Assembly: GCA_002299585.1 (NCBI GenBank)
Contig: DBOE01000074.1
Coordinates: forward strand, 1-19,465
Origin: Hydrogenovibrio sp. UBA654
Lineage (GTDB): Bacteria > Pseudomonadota > Gammaproteobacteria > Thiomicrospirales > Thiomicrospiraceae
Direction of reading: 5' to 3'
Length of the DNA stretch: 19,465 nucleotides
Shown here one piece after another: positions 8,733 through 16,723 of this stretch (position 1 is the stretch's first letter; each line of letters starts with the position of its first letter). Both the position numbers and the translations under genes were made by a program. The notes under the pieces were generated by a model, which was not told where the DNA came from, searched no databases, and was given only the letters and a program-made list of their open reading frames with translations.

Positions 8733-9983
8733 ATGACATTTAATCAAAAAATTATTTCTTATCTTAGTTTGTTTATGTTGCTACTGTCTTTGGTTAGTGG
8801 TGGTTTTATGTTTATAAAAAGCTCACTAGCTAGCACAAAAGTAGATAATCTTTTGGAATCTCCTAGTATTACTTCTGGTATTAGATCGATTATCATAGAA
8901 GAAAAACCCCTAGCAATAAATATATTTAAAAATGTTGGTTTAAACAATAAGCCAGAGTTATATAAGTCCGTTGTTGTAAAAAATATAGCTGTTGATCTAG
9001 AGCAAAAAATAACTTTAGTTAATGATAATATTAATATAGAAAAGGTGAGTATAAAGAAGCCAAAGCTTGATATAAGTTTAAGTTTGTCGCCTTTTTTAGT
9101 GGTTTATAATGATGAAATTATAATTGAGTTTCCCGAAGAAATAGCAACTATTAAGAATATTAAACGGGCTGTAGTAAGGGTTTTATTAGCAAAAAAACCG
9201 CATGAAGAGAAAAATTTACTTACCGCTAAGGCGTTTAATCTAAAAGAAAAACCATATTTTTATAAAAAAATTGTAGATCAAGATAATTATTCAATTCGTT
9301 ATCCAACACAAGCCTATGCTTATACTGATTTTTTAATTCAAAATATGGATAAGTATTTTTCTTATAAGGAAGAAGGTTTTGTATCAGTACGGATTCCATT
9401 AGCAAAGCCCTCCTTACCGAGTAAAGCTAAAAAGTATCATTCTTGGGTAAAAAATTATAGTATAAAATTTAAGATAAAACCTTCGCTGGTTTATGCGATT
9501 ATGGAAACAGAAAGTGCTTTTAATCCTAGGGCAGTTAGCAAGTCTAAAGCTATAGGGCTAATGCAGGTAATAGCAAATTCGGCTGGTAAAGATGTACATA
9601 ATTTGGTTGATCGTAAAGTTGGTAAGCCTAGTTTAGGCGAGTTATTTAACCCTGAGAATAATATAAGGGTTGGTTCTGCTTATTTGGGCTTATTAACTAA
9701 TAATTATTTTGCCGATGTTAAAAATAAAAAAATAAAAGAAATGATGTCTATTTCTTCCTATAATGGCGGTTTAAATAATGTTGTATCTTTGTTTGGTAAA
9801 ACTCGTAAACAGGCGATTGCTAGAGTGAATAGAATGAGACCTAAGCAAGTTTATAATAGGTTAAGGTTTAAGCATAAATTTAGAGAAACTAGACATTATT
9901 TAGATAAGGTTTTACAAGCAGATATAAAGTATAAAAAATTATTAAATACCCCACTAGAAAGATATTCATTAAAAAGGTCTTAA
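8733..9983 (+). CDS. MltC-like lytic murein transglycosylase
   Basis: This 416-residue protein is predicted to cleave peptidoglycan between MurNAc and GlcNAc, forming 1,6-anhydro-MurNAc. The C-terminal SLT domain (about 230-400) has the catalytic Glu260 in METESAFNP, then SKAIGLMQV and the late SYNGG. The stretch with AGKDVHNLV, GKPS, LFNPENNI and GSAYLGLL is specifically like MltC. Residues 8-30 form a signal anchor or signal peptide; no lipobox Cys is present, unlike E. coli MltC. The N-terminal 200 residues are lysine-rich and not recognised beyond general likeness to the MltC N-domain. No Shine-Dalgarno precedes ATG 8733, whose upstream sequence is the inverted repeat, and an in-frame TAG lies three codons upstream. 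It precedes legB by six bases, so it probably shares the operon, perhaps opening the wall for glycan or secretion machinery. Confidence 0.88.
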   Translation: MTFNQKIISYLSLFMLLLSLVSGGFMFIKSSLASTKVDNLLESPSITSGIRSIIIEEKPLAINIFKNVGLNNKPELYKSVVVKNIAVDLEQKITLVNDNINIEKVSIKKPKLDISLSLSPFLVVYNDEIIIEFPEEIATIKNIKRAVVRVLLAKKPHEEKNLLTAKAFNLKEKPYFYKKIVDQDNYSIRYPTQAYAYTDFLIQNMDKYFSYKEEGFVSVRIPLAKPSLPSKAKKYHSWVKNYSIKFKIKPSLVYAIMETESAFNPRAVSKSKAIGLMQVIANSAGKDVHNLVDRKVGKPSLGELFNPENNIRVGSAYLGLLTNNYFADVKNKKIKEMMSISSYNGGLNNVVSLFGKTRKQAIARVNRMRPKQVYNRLRFKHKFRETRHYLDKVLQADIKYKKLLNTPLERYSLKRS

Positions 9984-9989
9984 ATTAGC

Positions 9990-10994
9990 ATGCAAACATC
10001 AGCTTATTGGCAAAATAAACAAGTATTAGTAACTGGGGCAGATGGTTTTATAGGTTCGCATTTATGTGAATCTTTGCTGAAGGCGGGGGCAAAAGTTCGA
10101 GCTTTGGTGGTTTATAACTCATTTAATGACTGGGGCTGGTTAGAGAGTTCACCTTATTTAGAGCAGATTGAAGTTATTAGTGGTGATGTTCGCGACCCTT
10201 TTTTATGTAAAAAAATCACTAAAAATTGTCACACAGTATTCCATTTGGCAGCATTAATTGCTATACCCTATTCATATATAGCACCAGATTCTTATGTACA
10301 AACTAATGTAAATGGTACTTTAAACATCGCCCAAGCTTGTTTAGAAAACAAGGTACAAAGATTAATGCATACTTCAACTTCTGAGGTTTATGGTACAGCT
10401 CAGTATGTACCGATTGACGAGGCACACCCCTTACAAGCTCAATCGCCTTATAGTGCCAGTAAGATAGGGGCGGATGCTATGGCTATGTCTTATTTTAATG
10501 CTTTTGAAATGCCCGTATCTATTGCTAGACCTTTTAACACTTATGGACCAAGACAGTCAGCTCGTGCGGTTATTCCAACTATAATTAGCCAAATAGCTAA
10601 TGGAGCAAAACAAATTAAACTTGGTGATACAACACCTACCCGTGATTTTAACTTTGTGCTAGATACTTGTGCAGGAATGATGGCAATAGCTGAGGCTGAT
10701 AAGACTATTGGTCTGGCTGTTAATATAGGCTCAAACTTTGAGATTTCGGTACAAGATACTTTAGATCTAATCAAGAAAATTATGCATTCTGATGTTGAAT
10801 TTATTATTGATGAACAACGACTAAGACCAAAAGATTCGGAAGTTTTTAGATTGTGGTGTGATAATTCTTTAATTAAAGAATTAACTGATTTTGCTCCAGA
10901 ATATGAGATAAAAAAAGGTTTAGAAGAAACTATTAACTGGTTTGTAACCCCAAAAAACTTACAGCGTTATAAAACTGAAATTTATAATGTATAA
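9990..10994 (+). CDS. legB: NDP-GlcNAc 4,6-dehydratase of the legionaminic acid pathway
   Basis: This 334-residue extended short-chain dehydrogenase begins the pathway by making the 4-keto-6-deoxy sugar from NDP-GlcNAc; in Campylobacter the donor is GDP-GlcNAc. NAD is bound by VTGADGFIGSH (residues 14-24). The catalytic set is T130-S131-E132 in TSTSEVYGTA and Y154/K158 in YSASK. NTYGPRQSARAVIP (183-196) is typical of LegB proteins, as opposed to other dehydratases. The start ATG has AAAAAGG (9971-9977) twelve bases before it. It overlaps legC by eight bases (ATGTATAA), and the neighbouring leg genes support the substrate assignment. Confidence 0.92.
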   Translation: MQTSAYWQNKQVLVTGADGFIGSHLCESLLKAGAKVRALVVYNSFNDWGWLESSPYLEQIEVISGDVRDPFLCKKITKNCHTVFHLAALIAIPYSYIAPDSYVQTNVNGTLNIAQACLENKVQRLMHTSTSEVYGTAQYVPIDEAHPLQAQSPYSASKIGADAMAMSYFNAFEMPVSIARPFNTYGPRQSARAVIPTIISQIANGAKQIKLGDTTPTRDFNFVLDTCAGMMAIAEADKTIGLAVNIGSNFEISVQDTLDLIKKIMHSDVEFIIDEQRLRPKDSEVFRLWCDNSLIKELTDFAPEYEIKKGLEETINWFVTPKNLQRYKTEIYNV

Positions 10995-12129
10995 AGAGTT
11001 ATTTGTTTTAATTCGAGAACACTATCAAACCGATGGTTTTATTCCTCTACACGCCCCTTGTTTTGATGATTTAGAAAAACAATATTTAAATCAGTGTATT
11101 GATTCAACTTTTGTATCTTCGGTTGGTGAGTTTGTTGGTGAGTTTGAGCAACAAGTGGCTAGTTTTACAGGAGCTAAACATGCAATAGCGGTTGTTAATG
11201 GTACTATGGGGTTATTTTTAGCTTTAAAAACGGTAGGGGTAGAGAACAATGATTTAGTGCTTACTCAGTCTTTAACTTTTGTGGCAACCGCTAATGCTAT
11301 TAGCATGTTGGGAGCAAACCCTGTTTTTTTAGATGTGGACCAAAAGACTTTAGGATTATGCCCACAAGTTTTAGCAGATTTTTTAGCAACCCAAACCTAT
11401 CAGCAGAGTGGCAAAACTTATCATCAACAAACTAAACAATTAATCTCTGCTTGTGTACCAATGCACACGCTAGGTTTTGCACTTGAGATAGATAAAATTG
11501 TCGCAATTTGTAAGCAATATAATATTAAGGTTGTAGAAGATGCCGCAGAAAGTTTAGGCAGTTTTTATCAACAGCAACACACTGGTACTTTTGCTGAATT
11601 TGGCATATTTAGTTTTAATGGTAATAAAATTTTAACCACTGGAGGGGGGGGTATTCTAGTTACCAATAATGACCAACTAGCTAAACAAGCCAAGCACCTA
11701 AGTACCACCGCTAAAATCCCTCACCAATGGCTGTTTGAACATGATGAAATAGCTTATAACCTACGCATGCCTAATTTAAATGCCGCTTTAGGGGTTGCTC
11801 AAATGCGTAAATTAGATGAATTTTTAATTAAAAAACATCAGTTAGCTAAAAAGTATCAAAACTGTGCGGCAAAGTCATTAAAAAAGGGGGGGGTATTTAA
11901 AGCAAAAACGGGGCAAAGCCCTAATTATTGGTTAAATACTCTTGTGCTTGATAGTGTTGAGCAAAGAGATTTATTTTTAGCACAAGCACAAACACAACAA
12001 ATTCAAGCTAGACCTTTATGGACACCTTTGCATCAGTTAGATATTTATAAACATGAAATACAAACGCTAATGCCTAATACTCAATGGTTATTTGAACGCC
12101 TAGTTAATATCCCCAGTGGTGTTGCATGA
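10987..12129 (+). CDS. legC: PLP-dependent 4-aminotransferase of the legionaminic acid pathway
   Basis: This 380-residue DegT/DnrJ/EryC1/StrS-type enzyme should place an amino group at C4 of the NDP-4-keto-6-deoxy sugar made by LegB, with glutamate as the usual donor. D185 (VVEDAAES) would contact the pyridine nitrogen and K214 in SFNGNK would form the PLP Schiff base; length is usual. It starts inside the legB end and its TGA overlaps the legH ATG (ATGA). No separate Shine-Dalgarno is seen, consistent with translational coupling. Two G8 runs lie inside the gene, at codons for Gly220-222 and Gly300-301. Both are in frame here, so the copy reads as intact. Confidence 0.92.
   Translation: MYKELFVLIREHYQTDGFIPLHAPCFDDLEKQYLNQCIDSTFVSSVGEFVGEFEQQVASFTGAKHAIAVVNGTMGLFLALKTVGVENNDLVLTQSLTFVATANAISMLGANPVFLDVDQKTLGLCPQVLADFLATQTYQQSGKTYHQQTKQLISACVPMHTLGFALEIDKIVAICKQYNIKVVEDAAESLGSFYQQQHTGTFAEFGIFSFNGNKILTTGGGGILVTNNDQLAKQAKHLSTTAKIPHQWLFEHDEIAYNLRMPNLNAALGVAQMRKLDEFLIKKHQLAKKYQNCAAKSLKKGGVFKAKTGQSPNYWLNTLVLDSVEQRDLFLAQAQTQQIQARPLWTPLHQLDIYKHEIQTLMPNTQWLFERLVNIPSGVA
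11644..11651 (+). repeat. G8 homopolymer run in legC (first)
   Basis: Eight consecutive G bases in the GGA GGG GGG GGT codons of the conserved glycine stretch that follows the PLP lysine. A gain or loss of one base would truncate LegC shortly afterwards. Confidence 0.92.
11886..11893 (+). repeat. G8 homopolymer run in legC (second)
   Basis: Eight G bases directly after five A bases, in AAG GGG GGG codons for Lys-Gly-Gly around residue 300. The A5G8 junction makes it especially simple sequence. Confidence 0.92.
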
Positions 12130-12749
12130 AGCAACCTATACTGTTAGTTGGTGGTGGAGGGCATGCTTTGTCAGTGGTTGATGTTATTGAAGCGACTAAT
12201 CAGTTTGCAATAAAAGGTATAGTCGATACTAATGTACAAAGGTTATTAGGTTATCCTGTGCTTGGTGATGATAGCCAGTTAGCAGAGTTTATCGAAAAAA
12301 CCCCCAACTGTGTTATTAGCGTTGGACAAATTAAATCTGCACAAACTAGAAAACACTTATTTAAGAAGGCTAAAAATTTAGGCTATGTATTACCTAATAT
12401 TATTTCCCCTTTTGCAAGAATAGCTAGTTCAGTAAAATTGGCAGATAGTATTTGTATTATGCACCATGCTATAGTTAGCCACTTAGTGGTAGTTGGTGAA
12501 AACACAATTATTAACAATCAGGCTTTAATAGAGCATGAAAGCAATATCGGCAAACATTGCCATATTGCGACAGGAGCAATCATTAATGGCTGTGTAAGCA
12601 TTGGCGATGAATGTTTTATTGGTAGTGGGGCAGTGGTTGCTAATAATGTTAGTATGTGTAGTAATGTAGTAATCGGCTCAGGCACAGTAGTAATTAAAGA
12701 TATTACTAGTGCTGGTACCTATCTTGGCAACCCTGCGAGGAAATTGTGA
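12126..12749 (+). CDS. legH: Sugar N-acetyltransferase, NeuD/PglD-type left-handed beta-helix protein
   Basis: This 207-residue protein has an N-terminal nucleotide-sugar binding part (LLVGGGGHALSVVDV, residues 6-20, as in PglD and NeuD) and a C-terminal hexapeptide-repeat beta-helix from about 95, ending in GNPARKL. H137 in IEHESN aligns with the catalytic base of PglD. By position between legC and legI it should acetylate the new 4-amino group from acetyl-CoA, giving the NDP-diacetamido sugar. NeuD-type O-acetyltransferases look alike, so an O-acetylating role on the finished nonulosonate is the main alternative. Both ends overlap their neighbours: ATGA with legC and GTGA with legI. Confidence 0.85.
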   Translation: MKQPILLVGGGGHALSVVDVIEATNQFAIKGIVDTNVQRLLGYPVLGDDSQLAEFIEKTPNCVISVGQIKSAQTRKHLFKKAKNLGYVLPNIISPFARIASSVKLADSICIMHHAIVSHLVVVGENTIINNQALIEHESNIGKHCHIATGAIINGCVSIGDECFIGSGAVVANNVSMCSNVVIGSGTVVIKDITSAGTYLGNPARKL

Positions 12750-13747
12750 AAACCTTTATTATTGCCGAGGCGGGGGTAAACCATAATGGTGATATTGAGC
12801 AGGCTCTAGCTTTAATTGATGTAGCGGTGCAAGCAGGGGCAGGGGCAGTAAAGTTTCAAACTTTCCAAGCTAAAAACTTAGTTTCTAAAACTTTACAACA
12901 AGCTGAATATCAAACTAAAAATACTGGCAAACAGCAAAGTCAATATCAATTGCTAAAGAGCTTAGAATTAACCGAGCCAGAGCATAAAATATTAATTAAG
13001 CATTGCCAAGCGAATAATATAGAGTTTATGTCAACCCCATTTGATGATCAAAGCATTAGTCTTTTAAGTCGGTTAAAGATGCAAAAATGGAAAATCCCTT
13101 CAGGAGAGTTGTTATCTATCCCTTATTTAAGAAAAATAGCTAGATTAAATAAAACAACTATTCTATCAACCGGTATGGGGGACTTGGATGAAATCGAGAT
13201 TGCCCTAACAACCTTATTAAAAGCCGGCTTAGATAAAAATAAGCTAACAATTTTACATGCTAATACTGCCTATCCTACACCCTATAAAGATGTAAATATA
13301 ACCGCAATGTTAAGAATTAAAAAAAAATTTAAAGTTAATGTAGGCTTATCCGATCATAGTTTGGGTATTGAAATTCCTATAGCTGCTGTAGCCTTAGGAG
13401 CAACACTAATAGAAAAACATTTTACTTTAGATAGGGATTTACCAGGTCCTGACCATAAGGCAAGCTTAGAACCACAAGAATTACAACAAATGGTAAACTC
13501 AATTCGTAATGTAGAACTAGCCATGGGCAGTGGCAAAAAGCTAGTATCTAATTCAGAAAAAATTAATAAATCTATAGCACGCAAAAAAATAGTTGCTAAA
13601 AAAATAATTAATCTTGGGCAAACCCTAACCGCAGATAACTTAACCTTAAAACGGTCAGAAAAGGGAGAGCCTGCGGTAAATTGGGATAAAGTTATTGGTA
13701 AGAAAGCGATAAAATATTTTGTAGTAGATGAAGGTATTTGTCTGTGA
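12746..13747 (+). CDS. legI: Legionaminic acid synthase, NeuB family
   Basis: This 333-residue enzyme should condense the 6-deoxy-diacetamido-mannose from LegG with phosphoenolpyruvate to give the nine-carbon acid. The N-terminal TIM barrel has IAEAGVNHNGD (6-16), KFQTF (36-40) and EKHFTLDR (223-230), with PGPDHKAS after it. The C-terminal antifreeze-like SAF domain covers about 275-333 (KIVAKKIINLGQTLTADN). The length fits the family. It starts with GTG overlapping the legH stop (GTGA), with GAGGA at 12737-12741. NeuB homologues for sialic, legionaminic and pseudaminic acids are hard to separate by eye; the legB/legC neighbours favour legionaminic acid. Confidence 0.93.
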   Translation: MKTFIIAEAGVNHNGDIEQALALIDVAVQAGAGAVKFQTFQAKNLVSKTLQQAEYQTKNTGKQQSQYQLLKSLELTEPEHKILIKHCQANNIEFMSTPFDDQSISLLSRLKMQKWKIPSGELLSIPYLRKIARLNKTTILSTGMGDLDEIEIALTTLLKAGLDKNKLTILHANTAYPTPYKDVNITAMLRIKKKFKVNVGLSDHSLGIEIPIAAVALGATLIEKHFTLDRDLPGPDHKASLEPQELQQMVNSIRNVELAMGSGKKLVSNSEKINKSIARKKIVAKKIINLGQTLTADNLTLKRSEKGEPAVNWDKVIGKKAIKYFVVDEGICL

Positions 13748-14970
13748 AAAATATCGCAATAGTTAGTGCAACTCGTGCAGAATTTGGGCTGCTTAGTAAT
13801 TTAATTCAGCAAGTAGATGACGATAGTCAGTTTAATTTACAGCTTTTCATAACAGGTTCGCATCTACTTCAATCGCAAGGTAATACCCTATCTCAAATTA
13901 AAGACAAATTTAATATTATCGCAACTATTCCAATTTTAGAAGAAGATACCAATTCATATTTAGATACTGCCATAGCAACCAGTAAAGCTCTCGCTGGTTT
14001 TGCTGAGGCGTTTGCTATTTATAAACCAGATATAGTAATAGTGCTGGGTGATAGATACGAACTATTAGGTATTTGTTCTGCAGCATTATTAAGCCATATT
14101 CCCATTGCACATATTCACGGAGGTGAAATAACCACAGGAGCTATGGATGATGCAATAAGGCACAGTATAACTAAATTAGCTAATTTACATTTTGTAGCAG
14201 CCAAAGAATATAAACAGCGAGTTCTACAAATGGGAGAGCAAAAAAGTTCAGTTTTTAATGTGGGTGCAGTGGGTTTAGATGTAATTAACGCTATAGAGTT
14301 TATAACTAAACCACAATTAGAGCAAGATTTTGGTTTTAAGCTACAGGGTAAAATAGTTCTAATAACCTATCATCCAGTTTCCTGGGGCTCAACTATGGGT
14401 AAGTTAGTATTAAAAAAACTGTTTGCAGCAATAATTGGTATTAAAAATGCTACTGTAATTTGGACAGCGGCGAATAATGATGCATCAGGACAACAGCTAA
14501 ACAAAACAATAAAGCAATGGACAAAAAAACAACCCAATGTTTATTTTATTGAATCATTAGGTTCACAAAAATATTTAAGTGTAATGAAAATTGCTGATTT
14601 AGTCTTAGGTAACTCGTCAAGTGGCATTATTGAAGCTCCTGTTTTTGGAGTTCCAACAATTAATATTGGTCAACGCCAAGATGGGCGTTTAAAAGCAAGC
14701 TCAATAATAGATTGTGGAGAAACCCAAGCAGAAATAGCACAAGCAATAAAAAAAGCCCTTAGTGAAGATTTTAAACAAAAGGCTAAACAGACAACAAGTT
14801 TATATGGAGCAGGGCAAACAGCAAAAAAAATTATTGCACAGATTAAAGTTTTTTTAAGTTTGCCAACCAATAAATTAACCCCAAAAAAGTTTAATGATAT
14901 TAATGAAAAAAAACCCAAAAATACTAGCACTGATTCCTGCCAGGGGGGGGTCAAAAGGCCTAATAGGTAA
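13744..14970 (+). CDS. legG: NDP-sugar hydrolysing 2-epimerase, NeuC/LegG family
   Basis: This enzyme of about 408 residues should remove the nucleotide and invert C2 of the diacetamido sugar, providing the six-carbon precursor for LegI. GT-B-fold motifs of hydrolysing epimerases are present: GDRYELLG near D103, HIHGGE (H125, E128), and GNSSSGIIEAP (N290, S291-S293, E297). I chose GTG 13744, which overlaps the legI stop as GTGA and has AAGG nine bases upstream; TTG 13738 would sit too close to that site. The C-terminus is odd: about 25 residues after 384 (KKFNDINEKKPKNTSTD and on) are encoded within legF and have no family look. A one-base indel in the A6 run at 14883-14888 would end the protein near 14894. 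Confidence 0.9.
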   Translation: MKNIAIVSATRAEFGLLSNLIQQVDDDSQFNLQLFITGSHLLQSQGNTLSQIKDKFNIIATIPILEEDTNSYLDTAIATSKALAGFAEAFAIYKPDIVIVLGDRYELLGICSAALLSHIPIAHIHGGEITTGAMDDAIRHSITKLANLHFVAAKEYKQRVLQMGEQKSSVFNVGAVGLDVINAIEFITKPQLEQDFGFKLQGKIVLITYHPVSWGSTMGKLVLKKLFAAIIGIKNATVIWTAANNDASGQQLNKTIKQWTKKQPNVYFIESLGSQKYLSVMKIADLVLGNSSSGIIEAPVFGVPTINIGQRQDGRLKASSIIDCGETQAEIAQAIKKALSEDFKQKAKQTTSLYGAGQTAKKIIAQIKVFLSLPTNKLTPKKFNDINEKKPKNTSTDSCQGGVKRPNR

Positions 14971-15607
14971 AAATTTATACCCTATTTTAGGCAAACCTCT
15001 ATTGCAATACACCATTGAAGAGGCACAAAAAAGTAGCCTAATAACCAAGCTTATGATGACTAGTGAAGACCAAGCTATTAATGGTTTTGCACGATCTCTA
15101 GGGGTGCAAGTTGATTATATCCGACCACAGGAACTAGCCGAAGATAACTCTACTACAGTTAGTGCAGTATTACATGTTTTAGACTGGTTAGAAGACAATC
15201 AACAATTGCCAGATATAGTTGTGCTACTGCAACCAACATCACCACTAAGAACCACAAAAGAAATTGATAAAGCTATCGCCCAGTTTTTAGCATCAACGAA
15301 AGACTCCTTGCTAAGCGTGCAAAAAATGAAAGAACACCCCTTTAAATGTATAAAAAAAACCACAGCAGGTTGGGACTATCTTGCCAAACCAAAGCAAAAA
15401 GTATCGCGTAGGCAAGATTATGCAGAGGGCTACTATGTAATAAACGGAGCTATTTATGTAGTTTCTACCCAATATCTAAGGGAAAAAGCTAGTTTTACTA
15501 GTGATGGAGATTCAGAGTTATTTGTAATGGATGCGGTATCAGGGGTAGATATTGATGACTTAACAGATATTTTTCAAGCAGAATCAATACTTAAAGCAAG
15601 AAAATAA
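14903..15607 (+). CDS. legF: CMP-legionaminic acid synthetase (acylneuraminate cytidylyltransferase family)
   Basis: This enzyme of about 234 residues activates the nonulosonic acid with CTP. From ATG 14903 the protein begins MKKNPKILALIPARGGSKG, whose LIPARGGSKG is the CTP-binding signature. LQPTSPLR lies near the middle, and RQDYAEGYYVINGAIY and VSGVDIDDLTD follow, as in NeuA/LegF/PtmB proteins. The length fits the family. ATG 14894, three codons upstream, is an alternative start and would add M-I-L. Neither has a good Shine-Dalgarno, and both lie within the legG reading frame, so coupling to legG translation is likely. A G8 run encodes Arg-Gly-Gly of the signature, so any slip would destroy the enzyme at residue 14. 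Confidence 0.93.
   Translation: MKKNPKILALIPARGGSKGLIGKNLYPILGKPLLQYTIEEAQKSSLITKLMMTSEDQAINGFARSLGVQVDYIRPQELAEDNSTTVSAVLHVLDWLEDNQQLPDIVVLLQPTSPLRTTKEIDKAIAQFLASTKDSLLSVQKMKEHPFKCIKKTTAGWDYLAKPKQKVSRRQDYAEGYYVINGAIYVVSTQYLREKASFTSDGDSELFVMDAVSGVDIDDLTDIFQAESILKARK
14943..14950 (+). repeat. G8 homopolymer run in the legG/legF overlap
   Basis: Eight G bases in AGG GGG GGG of the LegF CTP-binding motif. The same bases are read in another frame as the end of legG, so one slip would alter both products. Confidence 0.92.
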
Positions 15608-15617
15608 AGGCTAGATA

Positions 15618-16670
15618 ATGAAATTAGTTGACTGGAAAAAAATTGCAATAGATAAAAACGCTACAATTAGAGATGCTTTGGGGATATTAGACAAACAAGC
15701 AATGCAAATTGTATTAGTAGTATCTGTAACAGATAAATTAATAGGAACTCTAACTGATGGTGATGTAAGGAGGGGACTACTAAAAGGAGAAACCCTTGAT
15801 AGCTCAGTAGCAAAAATTGTCAATACCCTGCCAACGGTTGGTTTAGAAAAAGAAACCCAAATAGTTTGGATGCAACATATAAAACGCAAATCTATCAGGC
15901 ATTTACCAATTATTAATGATGAACAAAAAGTTATAGGCCTGTATTATCATAAAACACAGCACACACTACAGGTAAAAAATCCAGTAGTTTTAATGTTAGG
16001 GGGGCTAGGTATGCGTCTAAGACCTTTAACCGAAACTATGCCAAAGCCAATGTTACCTATTGGCAATAAACCAATTTTAGAAACAATAGTAAAACATATT
16101 GCAGAACAAGGCTTTACAGAATTTTATTTTTGCATTAGTTATCTTGGCGAAAAAATAAAGCAACATTTTGGTGATGGTAGTAAATGGGGGATAAATATCA
16201 CCTACATAGAAGAAAATAAACCCATGGGTACTGCTGGAGCCTTAAGTTTATTGCCTAAGTTACCCAATATACCGCTAATAGTTATGAATGGTGATTTATT
16301 AACAAAAATCGATTTTATCTCACTACTTAAATTTCATCTTAAACATGAAAATACTATAACTACTTGCGTTAGAGAATATTCCCATCAAGTTCCTTATGGA
16401 GTTATAGAAATGCAGGGGCAAATAATATCTAAAATGGTAGAAAAGCCTATTTATAATTATTTTGTAAATGCTGGTATTTACTGCTTGCTACCGCATCTTA
16501 TCAAGGAAATGCCTGAAAATCATTTTTATGACATGCCAACTCTAGTAGCAGATCAACAACTAAAAAGCCAAAAAACAGGCGGTTTTCCCTTAACAGAATA
16601 CTGGCTAGATATAGGGCATATTCCAGACTACGAACAAGCCCAAGTTGATTACGAAGTTTATTTCAAATAA
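15618..16670 (+). CDS. ptmE: CBS-domain nucleotidyltransferase, probable glucosamine-1-phosphate guanylyltransferase (PtmE-like)
   Basis: This 350-residue protein has two N-terminal CBS domains (about 1-120, with LIGTLTDGDVRRGLL and VIGLYYHK) fused to a sugar-phosphate nucleotidyltransferase. The nucleotide signature is LGGLGMRLRPLT (127-138) with K143 in MPKPMLPIG, then KPMGTAGAL and GDLLT (metal-binding Asp). In the Campylobacter legionaminic pathway the protein of this build, PtmE, makes GDP-glucosamine, and its presence points to GDP-linked rather than UDP-linked intermediates here. TAAAGG (15605-15610) gives a good Shine-Dalgarno seven bases before the ATG. It is the last gene of the operon. 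ptmA, ptmF and pgmL, needed to make and acetylate the GDP sugar, are not in the window. The CBS pair may sense an adenine nucleotide. Confidence 0.88.
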   Translation: MKLVDWKKIAIDKNATIRDALGILDKQAMQIVLVVSVTDKLIGTLTDGDVRRGLLKGETLDSSVAKIVNTLPTVGLEKETQIVWMQHIKRKSIRHLPIINDEQKVIGLYYHKTQHTLQVKNPVVLMLGGLGMRLRPLTETMPKPMLPIGNKPILETIVKHIAEQGFTEFYFCISYLGEKIKQHFGDGSKWGINITYIEENKPMGTAGALSLLPKLPNIPLIVMNGDLLTKIDFISLLKFHLKHENTITTCVREYSHQVPYGVIEMQGQIISKMVEKPIYNYFVNAGIYCLLPHLIKEMPENHFYDMPTLVADQQLKSQKTGGFPLTEYWLDIGHIPDYEQAQVDYEVYFK

Positions 16671-16723
16671 ACAATCATACTTAGTCAGAGGCTCCTTAAT
16701 ACACCAAAATTATCTTGCCTAGA

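Noticed and set aside
14670..14954. 94-codon minus-strand frame under legG/legF, and similar ones at 10541-10774, 13354-13584 and 15611-15889
   Set aside because: All lie opposite confidently assigned pathway genes and show no family features.
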